Positions 1 through 7,645 are shown, counted from the stretch's first letter. The stretch is DNA of 52,399 bases from Paenibacillus sp. PastM-3 (GCF_029893965.1 NZ_JARXXP010000031.1:1-52399); one strand, 5' to 3'. Program-made: numbers and translations. The notes: generated by a model not told the origin, from the letters alone.

Positions 1-94
1 GCATCGTATTCATGGCACATTGGGTTACCTAACGCCTGTTCAGTATCGTCAAGAAGCCCTTAAAAAAGTTGTCTGATTTACTGTTGACAATCCA
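1..94 (+). mobile_element. Right end of an IS3-family insertion sequence
   Basis: The transposase stop at 76 is followed within 20 bases by TGTTGACAATCCA (82-94). This looks like an IS3-type terminal inverted repeat, ending in CA and complementary to a left end starting TG. The left end and the target duplication lie outside the window, so the exact boundary at 94 is an inference. Confidence 0.6.
2..76 (+). CDS. IS3-family transposase (OrfB), C-terminal end only
   Basis: The frame enters at the window edge and reads 24 residues, including HGTLGYLTPVQYRQEAL, to a TGA at 74-76. This tail, with a G-x-L-x-P-x-x-Y core, is typical of the C-terminus of the DDE integrase subunit (OrfB) of IS3-family elements, which carries out strand transfer. 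The rest of the gene lies upstream of the window, so its integrity cannot be judged. It sits beside abrB, where rsmI would lie in Bacillus order. Confidence 0.8.
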   Translation, partial: HRIHGTLGYLTPVQYRQEALKKVV

Positions 95-350
95 ATTAGG
101 GATTCACTCGCATGACAAGGCCCTGAGGGCTTGCCCGAAAGAGGGCCGGTCTTCCGCCGAACAATTCTTTTGTCCGCGTTGCTGCCAAATCAGCCAAGCT
201 TCCGGGTGTCCAGAGGGCCGGGGCCCTTTGGGGCCCTCCCTGTCAGGGAGGGTTTGGGAGGGTAAGAAAGAAAAAGTTTATCCAGCTTTAATCATTCTTC
301 CTTAAAATAAAACTTAAAATAAAGGGGATAACAGGGGAAGCCCCGTCACA
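95..350. other. Non-coding GC-rich spacer with palindromes
   Basis: I see no credible gene here. A 78-codon open frame (69-305) has no family-like features. The segment 213-252 is a cluster of nested G/C palindromes: GGGCCC repeats, then an 8-bp perfect stem CCCTCCCT (234-241) / AGGGAGGG (245-252) with a 3-base loop. Neither strand has a T-run after it, so it is not a standard terminator. It may be a dispersed repeat or the remains of the region disrupted by the neighbouring IS. Confidence 0.4.
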
Positions 351-355
351 AATGC

Positions 356-384
356 AAAAAAATACCTCCCGCATAAACGGGAGG
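356..384 (-). terminator. Terminator of abrB
   Basis: On the minus strand a 7-bp perfect stem, CCTCCCG (384-378) with CGGGAGG (371-365) and a 6-base loop, is followed by a T-rich run (364-356). It lies 63 bases past the abrB stop. Confidence 0.85.
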
Positions 385-447
385 CCAAGGAGATATAAAA
401 AGGTTAGAATTAACAATTTGATTAGTTCTTATTATAACCGATTTGAT

Positions 448-702
448 TTAATTTGTCACAGGGGTAGGAATAGCAGAAATGCATTCGTGACAAACGATTT
501 TTCCCTTGAAATAAGTAACATTCTCGGCGTTGCCACAGAAAATGCAGGCAGGCTCGTACTTTTTCAGCATGATCCGCTCACCGTCCACGTAAATTTCGAG
601 CGCATCTTTTTCTCCAATGCCCAGAGTACGGCGCAATTCGATCGGAATAACAACCCGTCCAAGCTCGTCTACTTTTCTTACAATCCCTGTTGATTTCATC
701 AT
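448..702 (-). CDS. abrB: Transition-state regulator AbrB with a C-terminal four-cysteine module
   Basis: AbrB is a DNA-binding repressor of post-exponential genes. Residues 3-50 (KSTGIVRKVDELGRVVIPIE and onward) are the swapped-hairpin AbrB/SpoVT DNA-binding domain, almost identical to Bacillus AbrB. The C-terminus differs: C53-x2-C56 and C71-x2-C74 form a zinc-ribbon-like pair in place of the Bacillus C-terminal multimerisation segment. The product is 84 residues. The start is set by GAGGAG (718-713) ten bases upstream of the ATG at 702; a second ATG follows at once. The gene runs against its neighbours, with its own promoter, Spo0A-type boxes and terminator. Identity of the N-domain is secure; metal binding by the cysteines is inferred. 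Confidence 0.93.
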   Translation of the reverse strand: MMKSTGIVRKVDELGRVVIPIELRRTLGIGEKDALEIYVDGERIMLKKYEPACIFCGNAENVTYFKGKIVCHECISAIPTPVTN

Positions 703-740
703 TGCAATCTTGCTCCTCTCAAAGTTCAAAAACGTCATTA

Positions 741-747
741 TTCGACA
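741..747 (-). promoter_or_regulatory. Spo0A box in the abrB leader
   Basis: TGTCGAA on the minus strand is an exact match to the core Spo0A box (TGNCGAA). It lies about 20 bases downstream of the predicted abrB start point. Spo0A-P represses B. subtilis abrB from boxes in the same relative place, so the same control is likely. Confidence 0.65.
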
Positions 748-770
748 TTGTTCACCGTTTTATGATATTT

Positions 771-799
771 ATAATACCAACCATTCCCAAAACAGTCAA
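771..799 (-). promoter_or_regulatory. SigA promoter of abrB
   Basis: On the minus strand TTGACT (799-794) and TATTAT (776-771) are separated by 17 bases, a near-consensus SigA promoter. Transcription would start near 765, about 60 bases before the abrB ATG, leaving a leader that carries a Spo0A box. Confidence 0.75.
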
Positions 800-925
800 C
801 CTTTTTTGAGGCGAATTTTAAGGAATTTTTAAAAGAAAGCTTTCGCAACCCCTGCAGTTATCCGGGTTTTCCCGAAAAGTGCATGAAAATGAGTTGTCGA
901 TTTGCGGACATACAAAATACCATTA

Positions 926-932
926 TTCGACA
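926..932 (-). promoter_or_regulatory. Second Spo0A-type box between abrB and the HD-domain gene
   Basis: TGTCGAA on the minus strand, extended as TGTCGAATAATG exactly as in the abrB leader box. A weaker TGTCGAT lies on the plus strand at 895-901. These boxes lie about 80-110 bases upstream of the divergent HD-domain gene, so they could control either gene. Confidence 0.45.
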
Positions 933-1008
933 AACTATGACATTATTCATTATTATAGACGTAATACCAATGAAATACTAATAAAATTATGGTGAAGGAG
1001 TTGATCCT

Positions 1009-2292
1009 GTGAATCAGCTGCTGTCAGAGGAGAAGGTTTTTAAGGACCCGGTCCATAATTATGTCCATGTACAGGAAACCATTATTTGGCGTTTGATTAA
1101 TACCAGGGAGTTTCAGCGCCTGCGGCGTATCCGCCAGCTCGGCACCTCCTACCTCACGTTCCACGGAGCAGAGCACAGCCGGTTCTCCCATTCGCTGGGG
1201 GTGTATGAAATTACACGGCGGATCATTTCCCAGTTTGAACGGAGCGGTTATAAGGACTGGATGCCGGAAGAGAGCCTCTTGACCCTGTGCGCAGCACTGC
1301 TGCATGATCTGGGACACGGCCCTTTCTCCCATTCCATAGAGGAAGCCTTCGAAATGAATCATGAGGACTGGACTTGCCGGATTATTCTGGAGGACACGGA
1401 GATTACAGCTATTCTAAAGGATGTTGCTGAAGATTTTCCCCAGAAAGTGGCCTCGGTTATCTCCAAAACCTATGAGCATGAAATTGTGGTCAACCTGGTA
1501 TCAGGGCCGCTCGATGCCGACCGGATGGACTATCTGCTTCGCGATGCATACTATACCGGAGTTAACTACGGAACCATTGATATTGACCGCATTCTCCGGA
1601 TGCTGCGCCCTTATCATGGCAGGGTAGTCGTTAAAGAATCAGGCATGCACGCCATAGAGGATTATCTGATGTCCCGTTACCAGATGTACTGGCAGGTGTA
1701 TTTCCACCCGGTAACCCGCAGCTCGGAGATTATACTCCGCCAGATTTTCCGCAGGGCGAAGGAGCTTTTTCAGAACGGATATGCCTTCGGGTTCATGATT
1801 GAACCTTTAAAGGACCTGTTCAGGGGCGAGGTGACTGTAGAGCAGTATCTTCTGCTGGATGAAGCCATGATTCAGACAGCCTTTATGCAATGGACACTGG
1901 AACAGGATGAGCTGCTGAGCGACTTGTGCTGCCGTTTTATACACCGTAAACTGTATAAATATGTAGAGATAGAGAATCTCGATTCCGAGACCATTGGCGA
2001 AATCCGCCGCAGCTTTGCCGGTGCCGGACTAAATGCTGAATATGACCTGGAAATCGATTTTCCGACAGATCTCCCCTATGATGTATTCCGTCCGGGCGAT
2101 GCTTTTGACAGCAAGCAGATTCTGCTGCTTGACCGCCATGACAAACTGCGGGAAATTTCCGAGGTCTCTGATATTGTACGCTCGATCAGCGGGATTCACC
2201 GCGGCAGATATCATCTGTATTTCCCGCAGGACAAGCTGCACAAGGCGCTTCCGCTGCTGCCTTCCTCAATCGCAGAGATTTTTGAAAAATAA
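1009..2292 (+). CDS. HD-domain phosphohydrolase, dGTPase-like (YwfO type)
   Basis: A 427-residue protein of the HD superfamily, metal-dependent phosphohydrolases whose closest characterised relatives are dNTP triphosphohydrolases. Metal-ligand motifs are present: H61 in HSRFSHSLGV, H99-D100 in HDLGHGPFSH, and a distal aspartate in LDADRMDYLLRDA. The opening (KDPVHNYVHV, then a REFQRLRRIRQLG segment) is typical of the YwfO/SgrY group. Start is GTG, eight bases after GAAGGAG. It occupies the place of metS in Bacillus order and shares a divergent control region with abrB. tatD follows 54 bases on and may be co-transcribed. The substrate cannot be read from sequence; dNTPs are an inference. Confidence 0.85.
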   Translation: MNQLLSEEKVFKDPVHNYVHVQETIIWRLINTREFQRLRRIRQLGTSYLTFHGAEHSRFSHSLGVYEITRRIISQFERSGYKDWMPEESLLTLCAALLHDLGHGPFSHSIEEAFEMNHEDWTCRIILEDTEITAILKDVAEDFPQKVASVISKTYEHEIVVNLVSGPLDADRMDYLLRDAYYTGVNYGTIDIDRILRMLRPYHGRVVVKESGMHAIEDYLMSRYQMYWQVYFHPVTRSSEIILRQIFRRAKELFQNGYAFGFMIEPLKDLFRGEVTVEQYLLLDEAMIQTAFMQWTLEQDELLSDLCCRFIHRKLYKYVEIENLDSETIGEIRRSFAGAGLNAEYDLEIDFPTDLPYDVFRPGDAFDSKQILLLDRHDKLREISEVSDIVRSISGIHRGRYHLYFPQDKLHKALPLLPSSIAEIFEK

Positions 2293-2346
2293 TACAAAAA
2301 AAGTTGGCATTCATCATAGAAATGAAGACAGAAAGGAAGCTGTATA

Positions 2347-3117
2347 ATGCGACTATTTGACACACACACCCATCTCGATGCTCCGCAATTCGACGAAGAC
2401 CGCGAGGAAGTGATCTCCCGGGCAAGGGAAGCAGGAGTAACGAAGATGATTAATATCGGCTTTAACCGTGAGACGATCCCGACCACCATGAAGCTGGCCG
2501 AGACCTATGATTATATTTATGCAGCCGTCGGATGGCATCCCGTAGATGCGATCGACATGAAGGAGGGGGATCTCGAGTGGATTGCTTCGCTGTGCAGTCA
2601 TCCCAAAGTGGTGGCCATCGGGGAAATCGGTCTGGATTATTACTGGGATACTTCGCCGAAAGAGGTACAGCATGAGGTGCTGCGCAAGCAGATCGGGCTG
2701 GCCCGTGAGCTGAACATGCCAATCTGTATTCATAACCGTGATGCTCATGAGGATGTAGTGCGGATTTTGCGGGAAGAGAAGGCGAATGAGGTGGGCGGTG
2801 TTATGCATTCCTTCTCCGGCAGCTGGGAAACGGCAAAAATGTGCCTCGATCTGGGCTTTCATCTGGGCTTCGGCGGACCAGTCACCTTCAAGAATGCCAG
2901 GGTGCCCAAAGAGGTGCTGGCGAAGACACCGCTGGACCGTCTGCTGATCGAAACAGACTCCCCTTATCTGACTCCGCACCCCTTCAGAGGCAAGCGGAAT
3001 GAGAGCAGTTATGTAAAATTAGTTGCAGAAGCTGCGGCGGAAATAAAAGGGATTGATTTACAGGAATTAGCGGAAATTACGTATACGAACGCACTGGTAC
3101 GATTTGGTATTGTCTGA
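2347..3117 (+). CDS. tatD: TatD-family metal-dependent DNase (YabD)
   Basis: A 256-residue TIM-barrel hydrolase of the TatD family, with 3'-5' exonuclease/deoxyribonuclease activity on damaged or single-stranded DNA in characterised members. Metal-binding motifs are in order: D5-T-H7-x-H9 (MRLFDTHTHLD), GEIGLDYYW near residue 97, IHNRDAHED, MHSFSG and ETDSPYLTP. Length is normal. AAAGGAAG precedes the ATG. It sits immediately upstream of the riboswitch-controlled yabE, as yabD does in Bacillus; the intervening 720 bases hold a separate promoter, so the two are probably not one unit. Confidence 0.93.
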   Translation: MRLFDTHTHLDAPQFDEDREEVISRAREAGVTKMINIGFNRETIPTTMKLAETYDYIYAAVGWHPVDAIDMKEGDLEWIASLCSHPKVVAIGEIGLDYYWDTSPKEVQHEVLRKQIGLARELNMPICIHNRDAHEDVVRILREEKANEVGGVMHSFSGSWETAKMCLDLGFHLGFGGPVTFKNARVPKEVLAKTPLDRLLIETDSPYLTPHPFRGKRNESSYVKLVAEAAAEIKGIDLQELAEITYTNALVRFGIV

Positions 3118-3239
3118 AATCAGGAGTAAAAGCGGTGAAAAAAGAAGTATAACCGATATATTAAATCTTTTTAAACTCTAAATGGGCGAATATTACAATA
3201 TTTTAATCATTTTTTTGCGTAAACGTGGTTGAACCGTCC

Positions 3240-3269
3240 TTTACAACATGCATCAAAACAGGATATCAT
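3240..3269 (+). promoter_or_regulatory. Candidate SigA promoter of the yabE riboswitch transcript
   Basis: TTTACA (3240-3245), an 18-base spacer and TATCAT (3264-3269). Transcription would start near 3276, about 45 bases before the first conserved riboswitch element. The match is imperfect. Confidence 0.4.
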
Positions 3270-3317
3270 CTTTTCAGTGCAGTGAGCTGTTGTTACTGTG
3301 ACAGTCACTGATTCATG

Positions 3318-3562
3318 GATCGTCTCGCTGAGTCTCCGTATGGAGAACGGGGGAACCAATAATGCACTGCCGCATGGGCGTACATAGAGTACAACACAAG
3401 AAGTGCCGCAGACTTTATTTGATTTCTTCACGTGGTCTTTGGGGTGAATTTGAGGGCAACCGCCGTGAGCGGGTGACCTGAGATAGGGCGTCTCTCTTAT
3501 GCCCGAACCCGACAGCTAACCCCGTAAGCGCAAGTAAGAGAGGAAACCTCGTGCATACACAT
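3318..3562 (+). promoter_or_regulatory. Cyclic di-AMP riboswitch (ydaO-yuaA type)
   Basis: The conserved blocks of this class appear in order: TCGCTGAGTCTCC and GGGGGAACCAAT (3325-3360), GGGGTGAATTTGAGGGC (3441-3457), TAGGGC (3484-3489), and CCCGAACCCGACAGCTAACC (3502-3521) followed by CCGTAAGC and AGAGAGG. The last block is nearly identical to the B. subtilis ydaO aptamer. It is followed directly by an intrinsic terminator, so it fits the known mode in which bound c-di-AMP stops transcription. The downstream gene encodes a cell-wall remodelling protein, a known target of this class. The outer limits are approximate. Confidence 0.9.
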
Positions 3563-3586
3563 TCCCGCGTATTCTAACACCCGGAG

Positions 3587-3631
3587 AAGCCACGAAAGAG
3601 TCCTCTATAAGAACTCTTTTGGGCTTTTTTT
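3587..3631 (+). terminator. Riboswitch expression-platform terminator
   Basis: Two stacked helices, AAGCC/GGCTT and AAAGAGT/ACTCTTT (3595-3601 with 3613-3619), close a loop and run into seven T residues. It lies directly after the aptamer and about 200 bases upstream of yabE, as expected for transcription attenuation. Confidence 0.88.
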
Positions 3632-3837
3632 GTTATGAATAATGCGGCTGTCCCCAGCATACTGTTATATAACAGGTTCTGGGAGTCCTTATGCCGGGCA
3701 GGCGATCCATGAGCAGGAAACGCTTAAGCTATGCGGGCGTATCCTGTTGCAATCTCAAACTTAGTTTCGTCAGATATGATTCAGTCAACTTTGATATACT
3801 ATTTGGACGACGGGGCTATGTAAGGAGGATGGAGAGA

Positions 3838-4998
3838 ATGGGCGTATTCCAACCAGAAGTATCCCATGATTCGCAATCATCCAGCAGGTCATTCGCATTA
3901 CGGCTCAAGCAGGTGAATCCTCGCGTACTTTCACTTGCAGGTGCGGTATCCATTGTTATCGCGCTGTTAATTCTGCTGTACGTACACGGCCAAGGCAATA
4001 AAGTAATTAACTTAGTAATAGACGGAGAAGTGCTGACGCTCGAAACGCGTGAGGCGCTGCTCAGCGACGTGCTAGCCAAAGAGCAGATTACGCTTACGCC
4101 GCATGACGTAGTATCCATAGGTCTTAGCGATGAAATACAGGACGGAGACCGTGTTACCATTACCCGTGCTCAGAAGCTTACGCTTACTGCAGACGGCGCA
4201 ACCAAGACGCTGTATACCACCGAGGCTTCACTCGGGGATGCCATTGCTAAGCTGGGCTACAGCCTGGATGGCGACGACAAGATTTTCCCTTCGCTAGACA
4301 CCGCAGTTACACCTGACATGAAAGTCAAGATTGTCCGTATTACCAAGCAAACGGTACAGCAGACGGTAAGTTTGCCTTTCAAAGTCATCAAAACCGCAGA
4401 TCCTTCCCTGTATAAGGGAGATGTAAGAGTTGCACAGGCAGGCAAGCCGGGCGCCATCATCCAGCATTACCAGAAGATTTATCAGGATGGTGAGCTGGTC
4501 TCGAAGACCTTGATCGGCAAGGAAGTGCAGACCGTTACCAAAGACAAGATTATTGCCGTTGGTACCAAGAAGCTTCCCACACCTGTTGTTGCTGCAGCAA
4601 CCCCAACCAAAACAACAACTACCTCCAGTTCTGCTAAAAAAGTAGCGGCAGCAACCAACGTCGTGCACAAGGCAGGCGTAGATTTCCAGTATAAAAAAAT
4701 GATCAAAAATGTGTCGATGACAGCTTATTCTTCTGAAGAGCCGGGCATCGGAACAAAGACGGCTTCCGGAACACGCGTAACTGAAGGCCGTACTATTGCT
4801 GTTGATCCGGATGTAATACCTATCGGCTGGTGGGTGTACATTGAGGGATTGGGTTTCCGCCGTGCAGAGGATACAGGCGGTGCCATTAAAGGCAACAAGA
4901 TCGATGTTTACTACGATTCACTAAGCCATGCCCGTAATTTCGGACGGAAGTCACGGACGGTATACGTAATTGGACCAGTGAAGCCGGAACTAAATTAA
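3838..4998 (+). CDS. yabE: YabE/RpfB-like cell-wall protein with G5 and 3D domains
   Basis: A 386-residue exported protein related to B. subtilis YabE and to resuscitation-promoting factors, thought to cut or remodel peptidoglycan. Order of parts: short cytoplasmic tail, one membrane segment (about residues 32-50), DUF348-type repeats (about 56-155), a G5-like segment (about 160-245), a Thr/Ala/Ser-rich linker, and a C-terminal 3D (MltA-like) domain with the aspartates of DTGGAIKGNKIDVYYDS. The frame is open from 3691, but TAAGGAGG at 3821-3828 selects the ATG at 3838; the ATG at 3829 abuts the ribosome site. It is controlled by the upstream c-di-AMP riboswitch, which ties autolysin output to second-messenger level. 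Confidence 0.9.
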   Translation: MGVFQPEVSHDSQSSSRSFALRLKQVNPRVLSLAGAVSIVIALLILLYVHGQGNKVINLVIDGEVLTLETREALLSDVLAKEQITLTPHDVVSIGLSDEIQDGDRVTITRAQKLTLTADGATKTLYTTEASLGDAIAKLGYSLDGDDKIFPSLDTAVTPDMKVKIVRITKQTVQQTVSLPFKVIKTADPSLYKGDVRVAQAGKPGAIIQHYQKIYQDGELVSKTLIGKEVQTVTKDKIIAVGTKKLPTPVVAAATPTKTTTTSSSAKKVAAATNVVHKAGVDFQYKKMIKNVSMTAYSSEEPGIGTKTASGTRVTEGRTIAVDPDVIPIGWWVYIEGLGFRRAEDTGGAIKGNKIDVYYDSLSHARNFGRKSRTVYVIGPVKPELN

Positions 4999-5090
4999 GG
5001 CGGCAGTTTTTGCAAATTAGCGGTTTATACGATATAGTGAGGGTAGCACTTTATGAACGGGCTAGCTCATCACTTATACATTCTTTAGCC

Positions 5091-5122
5091 AAAAAGAAGG
5101 GGAGCGAATCCTCTTCTTTTTG
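5091..5122 (+). terminator. Terminator after yabE
   Basis: A 12-bp stem AAAAAGAAGGGG / CCTCTTCTTTTT, with one G-T pair and a 7-base loop, ends in a T-run. It separates yabE from rnmV. Confidence 0.7.
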
Positions 5123-5148
5123 TGTTGTAAGGGAAGGAGCACATCACG

Positions 5149-5700
5149 ATGATCAAAGAATTAATTGTAGTGGAAGGCAAAAGTGATACGGTCGCCGTCA
5201 AGCGGGCGGTGGAGGCCGATACAATAGAGACGGGCGGTTCCGCCGTTGACCGCAAGGTGATTGCCAAAATTGCGCTGGCTATGGAACGCAGAGGAGTCAT
5301 CATCCTAACCGATCCCGACCATGCCGGTGAGCGCATACGCAAGATTGTCTCGTCCAAGGTGCCAGGCTGCAAGCATGCCTTTATTCCGGAGAAGGATGCA
5401 ACCCGCAAAGGCGATATTGGAGTGGAAAATGCCTCGCCTGAGGCGATCCGCCATGCGCTGGCCAATGTGCACACCTCCTTTGAGGGAGCACCTGCGCTAA
5501 TCGGGCTGGACGAGCTTATGTCTGCAGGGATGCTGGTACACCCCAGAGCGGCAGAGCGGAGAATGGCGCTTGGCAATGTACTTGGCATCGGCTACTGTAA
5601 CGGCAAGCAGCTGTATAAACGGCTTGCGATGTTTGGGATTACCCGGGAGGAGTTTCAGGCGGCACTCACGCAAATTGATCAGGGAGGCATCACCATATGA
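5149..5700 (+). CDS. rnmV: Ribonuclease M5, 5S rRNA maturation nuclease
   Basis: A 183-residue Toprim-domain nuclease that trims the 5S rRNA precursor at both ends on a ribosomal-protein-bound substrate. The Toprim signature is clear: the glutamate in VVEGKSD (E10) and the acidic motif LTDPDHAGERIRKIV near residue 57. Length is normal. GGAAGGAG lies ten bases before the ATG. The stop overlaps the ksgA start by four bases (ATGA), so the two rRNA-processing enzymes are translationally coupled, as in Bacillus. Confidence 0.94.
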   Translation: MIKELIVVEGKSDTVAVKRAVEADTIETGGSAVDRKVIAKIALAMERRGVIILTDPDHAGERIRKIVSSKVPGCKHAFIPEKDATRKGDIGVENASPEAIRHALANVHTSFEGAPALIGLDELMSAGMLVHPRAAERRMALGNVLGIGYCNGKQLYKRLAMFGITREEFQAALTQIDQGGITI

Positions 5701-6581
5701 GCGGACATGACCATATTTCGTCCCCTACACGGACGAAGGAAATTATTCAGCGGTACGGATTCTCGTTTAAAAAAAGCCTGGGCCAGAACTTTCTGATTGA
5801 TCAGAACATTCTGGATAAAATTGTCGATGCAGCCGGACTCACCGCCTCTTCAGGAGCCCTGGAGATCGGGCCTGGCATCGGGGCGCTTACGGAGCGGCTT
5901 GCGCTGGAGGCGGGCGCCGTCACGGCGGTGGAAATTGACCGCAGGCTGATCCCGATCCTCCGCGACGTGCTGGCGGCTTACCCGCATGTCAAAGTACGCA
6001 ATGACGACGTATTAAAGGTGAATCTGCAGGAGCTGTTCGCTGAGGATTTTGCCGCGGTAGATAAGGTAAGTGTTGTAGCCAATCTGCCTTACTATGTGAC
6101 CACACCTATCCTCATGAAGCTGCTGGAAGAGAAGCTGCCGCTTGATAATATTGTTGTAATGATCCAGAAGGAGGTTGCCGAACGTATGGCGGCTTCTCCG
6201 GGCGGCAAGGAATACGGCAGCCTCAGCATAGCAGTCCAATACTACAGCGAGCCTGAGCTGGTCTGCATTGTGCCGCGCACGGTATTTATTCCGCAGCCGA
6301 ATGTGGAATCCGCCGTCATCCGTCTGAAGGTGCGGGAACAGCCGCCGGTTGAAGTGGAGGATGAGAAGCACTTTTTTGAGGTGGTGCAGGCTGCATTCAC
6401 GCAGCGGCGCAAGACGATTGCCAATAACCTGAAGGCCCGCTTCTTCCCCGGCGAAGGGCGTGAACGCCTTGAGGCGCTGCTGGCTGAAGCCGGCATTGAG
6501 CCTGTGCGCCGCGGGGAGACGCTGAGCATCGCTGAATATGCACGGCTGAGCGCGGTATTGCTGACTGCCGGCGTTAAATAG
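5697..6581 (+). CDS. ksgA: 16S rRNA dimethyladenosine transferase KsgA (RsmA)
   Basis: A 294-residue S-adenosylmethionine-dependent enzyme that dimethylates two adjacent adenosines in the 3' terminal hairpin of 16S rRNA late in 30S assembly. Motifs: the N-terminal KKSLGQNFLID block, the SAM motif LEIGPGIGALTERL, ENDD-type D in NDDVL, and the catalytic NLPYYVTTPI. A C-terminal helical domain (QRRKTIANNL) completes the family. It is coupled to rnmV by a four-base overlap. Length is normal. Confidence 0.96.
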   Translation: MSGHDHISSPTRTKEIIQRYGFSFKKSLGQNFLIDQNILDKIVDAAGLTASSGALEIGPGIGALTERLALEAGAVTAVEIDRRLIPILRDVLAAYPHVKVRNDDVLKVNLQELFAEDFAAVDKVSVVANLPYYVTTPILMKLLEEKLPLDNIVVMIQKEVAERMAASPGGKEYGSLSIAVQYYSEPELVCIVPRTVFIPQPNVESAVIRLKVREQPPVEVEDEKHFFEVVQAAFTQRRKTIANNLKARFFPGEGRERLEALLAEAGIEPVRRGETLSIAEYARLSAVLLTAGVK

Positions 6582-6629
6582 CACAATAAACCGATAAAGT
6601 CTCATACACGAAAATAAGCCGGTTTATGA

Positions 6630-6657
6630 ACCAACCGGGGCCTTTGCCCATACGATG
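6630..6657 (+). promoter_or_regulatory. Candidate SigK promoter of yabG
   Basis: CATACGATG (6649-6657) resembles the SigK -10 element CATA-n3-TA, and an AC dinucleotide (6630-6631) lies 17 bases upstream as the -35. yabG is SigK-dependent in B. subtilis, which supports the call, though the matches are short. Confidence 0.5.
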
Positions 6658-6677
6658 GGGGTAGAGGTGGTGTTGTG

Positions 6678-7577
6678 ATGAATTTAGGAGATTTGGTCGT
6701 TCGTAAATCATATGGCGGAGATGTGACCTTCCGGGTAGAAAATATAGTCCAGAATGCAGCCGTCATCAAAGGCACGGAATTTCGCCTGCTTGCGGATTCC
6801 CCCTTGGATGACCTGATTCAGGTGCCGCCCACCCGTATCACAGAACGCGGCCAGCAGGCTCAGATCAAAGCTACCGAGTCTTTGACCAAGCTGCGGAGGG
6901 ACCGCCAGGAGCAGAGCAAGCGCAGCGGGGAGAGCGCTGTTGCCGGCTGGCCCCAGGCGCCCAAGGAAACGGCTTATTTTGAGGTACCGGGCAAGGTGCT
7001 GCACCTGGACGGGGATCAGCTTTATCTGCGGAAAAGCCTGAGCCTCTACGAACAGCTGCGGATTCCTGCTGAAGGGCATCATGTGCATGAATCCAAAATG
7101 GCAGAGACGCTCTACCGGCTGCTGCCGCGCGTCCATCCGGATATTGTGGTCATCACTGGCCATGACGGCGTGCTGAAGCAGCCCCATACTTATGACCTAT
7201 ACAGCCTGGCCAGCTACAAGAATTCACAGAACTTTGTGGCGGCAATTCAGGCTGCGCGTGAGTATGAACGTAACTTTGACGCCCTGACAATCGTGGCCGG
7301 GGCATGCCAGTCCCACTTTGAGGCACTTCTCGGGTCGGGGGCCAACTTTGCCAGTTCCCCGGGAAGAATACTGATCCACGCCCTGGATCCAGTGTATATT
7401 GCAGCCAAGGCTGCCTTCACCTCGGTCCGTGAGACAGTGAACCTGGGGGATGTGCTGGGCCATACGATTAGCGGAAGCAAGGGGATTGGCGGCATAGAGA
7501 CCAGGGGAAGCTTCCGGATCGGTATGCCGCTGCTGCAGAACCTGTCCACACTGAAGGTAACACCTTCTGCCATTTAG
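6678..7577 (+). CDS. yabG: Sporulation-specific protease YabG
   Basis: A 299-residue homologue of YabG, the mother-cell cysteine-type protease that processes coat and cortex-associated proteins such as SpoIVA and SafA. The N-terminal LGDLVVRKSYGGDVTFRV and the later VHPDIVVITGHDG, GACQSHFEALL and GSKGIGGIETRG blocks are typical of the family. AGGTGG at 6665-6670 favours the ATG at 6678 over the GTG directly before it. The gene stands alone between a probable SigK promoter and a strong terminator, which fits late mother-cell expression. Confidence 0.93.
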   Translation: MNLGDLVVRKSYGGDVTFRVENIVQNAAVIKGTEFRLLADSPLDDLIQVPPTRITERGQQAQIKATESLTKLRRDRQEQSKRSGESAVAGWPQAPKETAYFEVPGKVLHLDGDQLYLRKSLSLYEQLRIPAEGHHVHESKMAETLYRLLPRVHPDIVVITGHDGVLKQPHTYDLYSLASYKNSQNFVAAIQAAREYERNFDALTIVAGACQSHFEALLGSGANFASSPGRILIHALDPVYIAAKAAFTSVRETVNLGDVLGHTISGSKGIGGIETRGSFRIGMPLLQNLSTLKVTPSAI

Positions 7578-7601
7578 TACTTCGGAGAATGACCGGGACA
7601 T

Positions 7602-7645
7602 AAGAGGGGAAGGATAGTCATTAGGGCTATCCTTCTTCTCTTTTT
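7602..7645 (+). terminator. Terminator after yabG
   Basis: A long stem pairs AAGAGGGGAAGGATAG (7602-7617) with CTATCCTTCTTCTC (7627-7640) and ends in five T residues. Confidence 0.88.

Noticed and set aside
69..305. 78-codon open frame after the IS end
   Set aside because: No convincing ribosome site, spans G/C palindromes, and the amino-acid sequence has no domain-like character.
3207..3431. Minus-strand open frame of 74 codons upstream of yabE
   Set aside because: It lies opposite the first half of the c-di-AMP riboswitch, whose conserved blocks explain the sequence.
3691..3837. Longer N-terminus for YabE
   Set aside because: No ribosome site for the upstream ATG, while TAAGGAGG directly serves the ATG at 3838.
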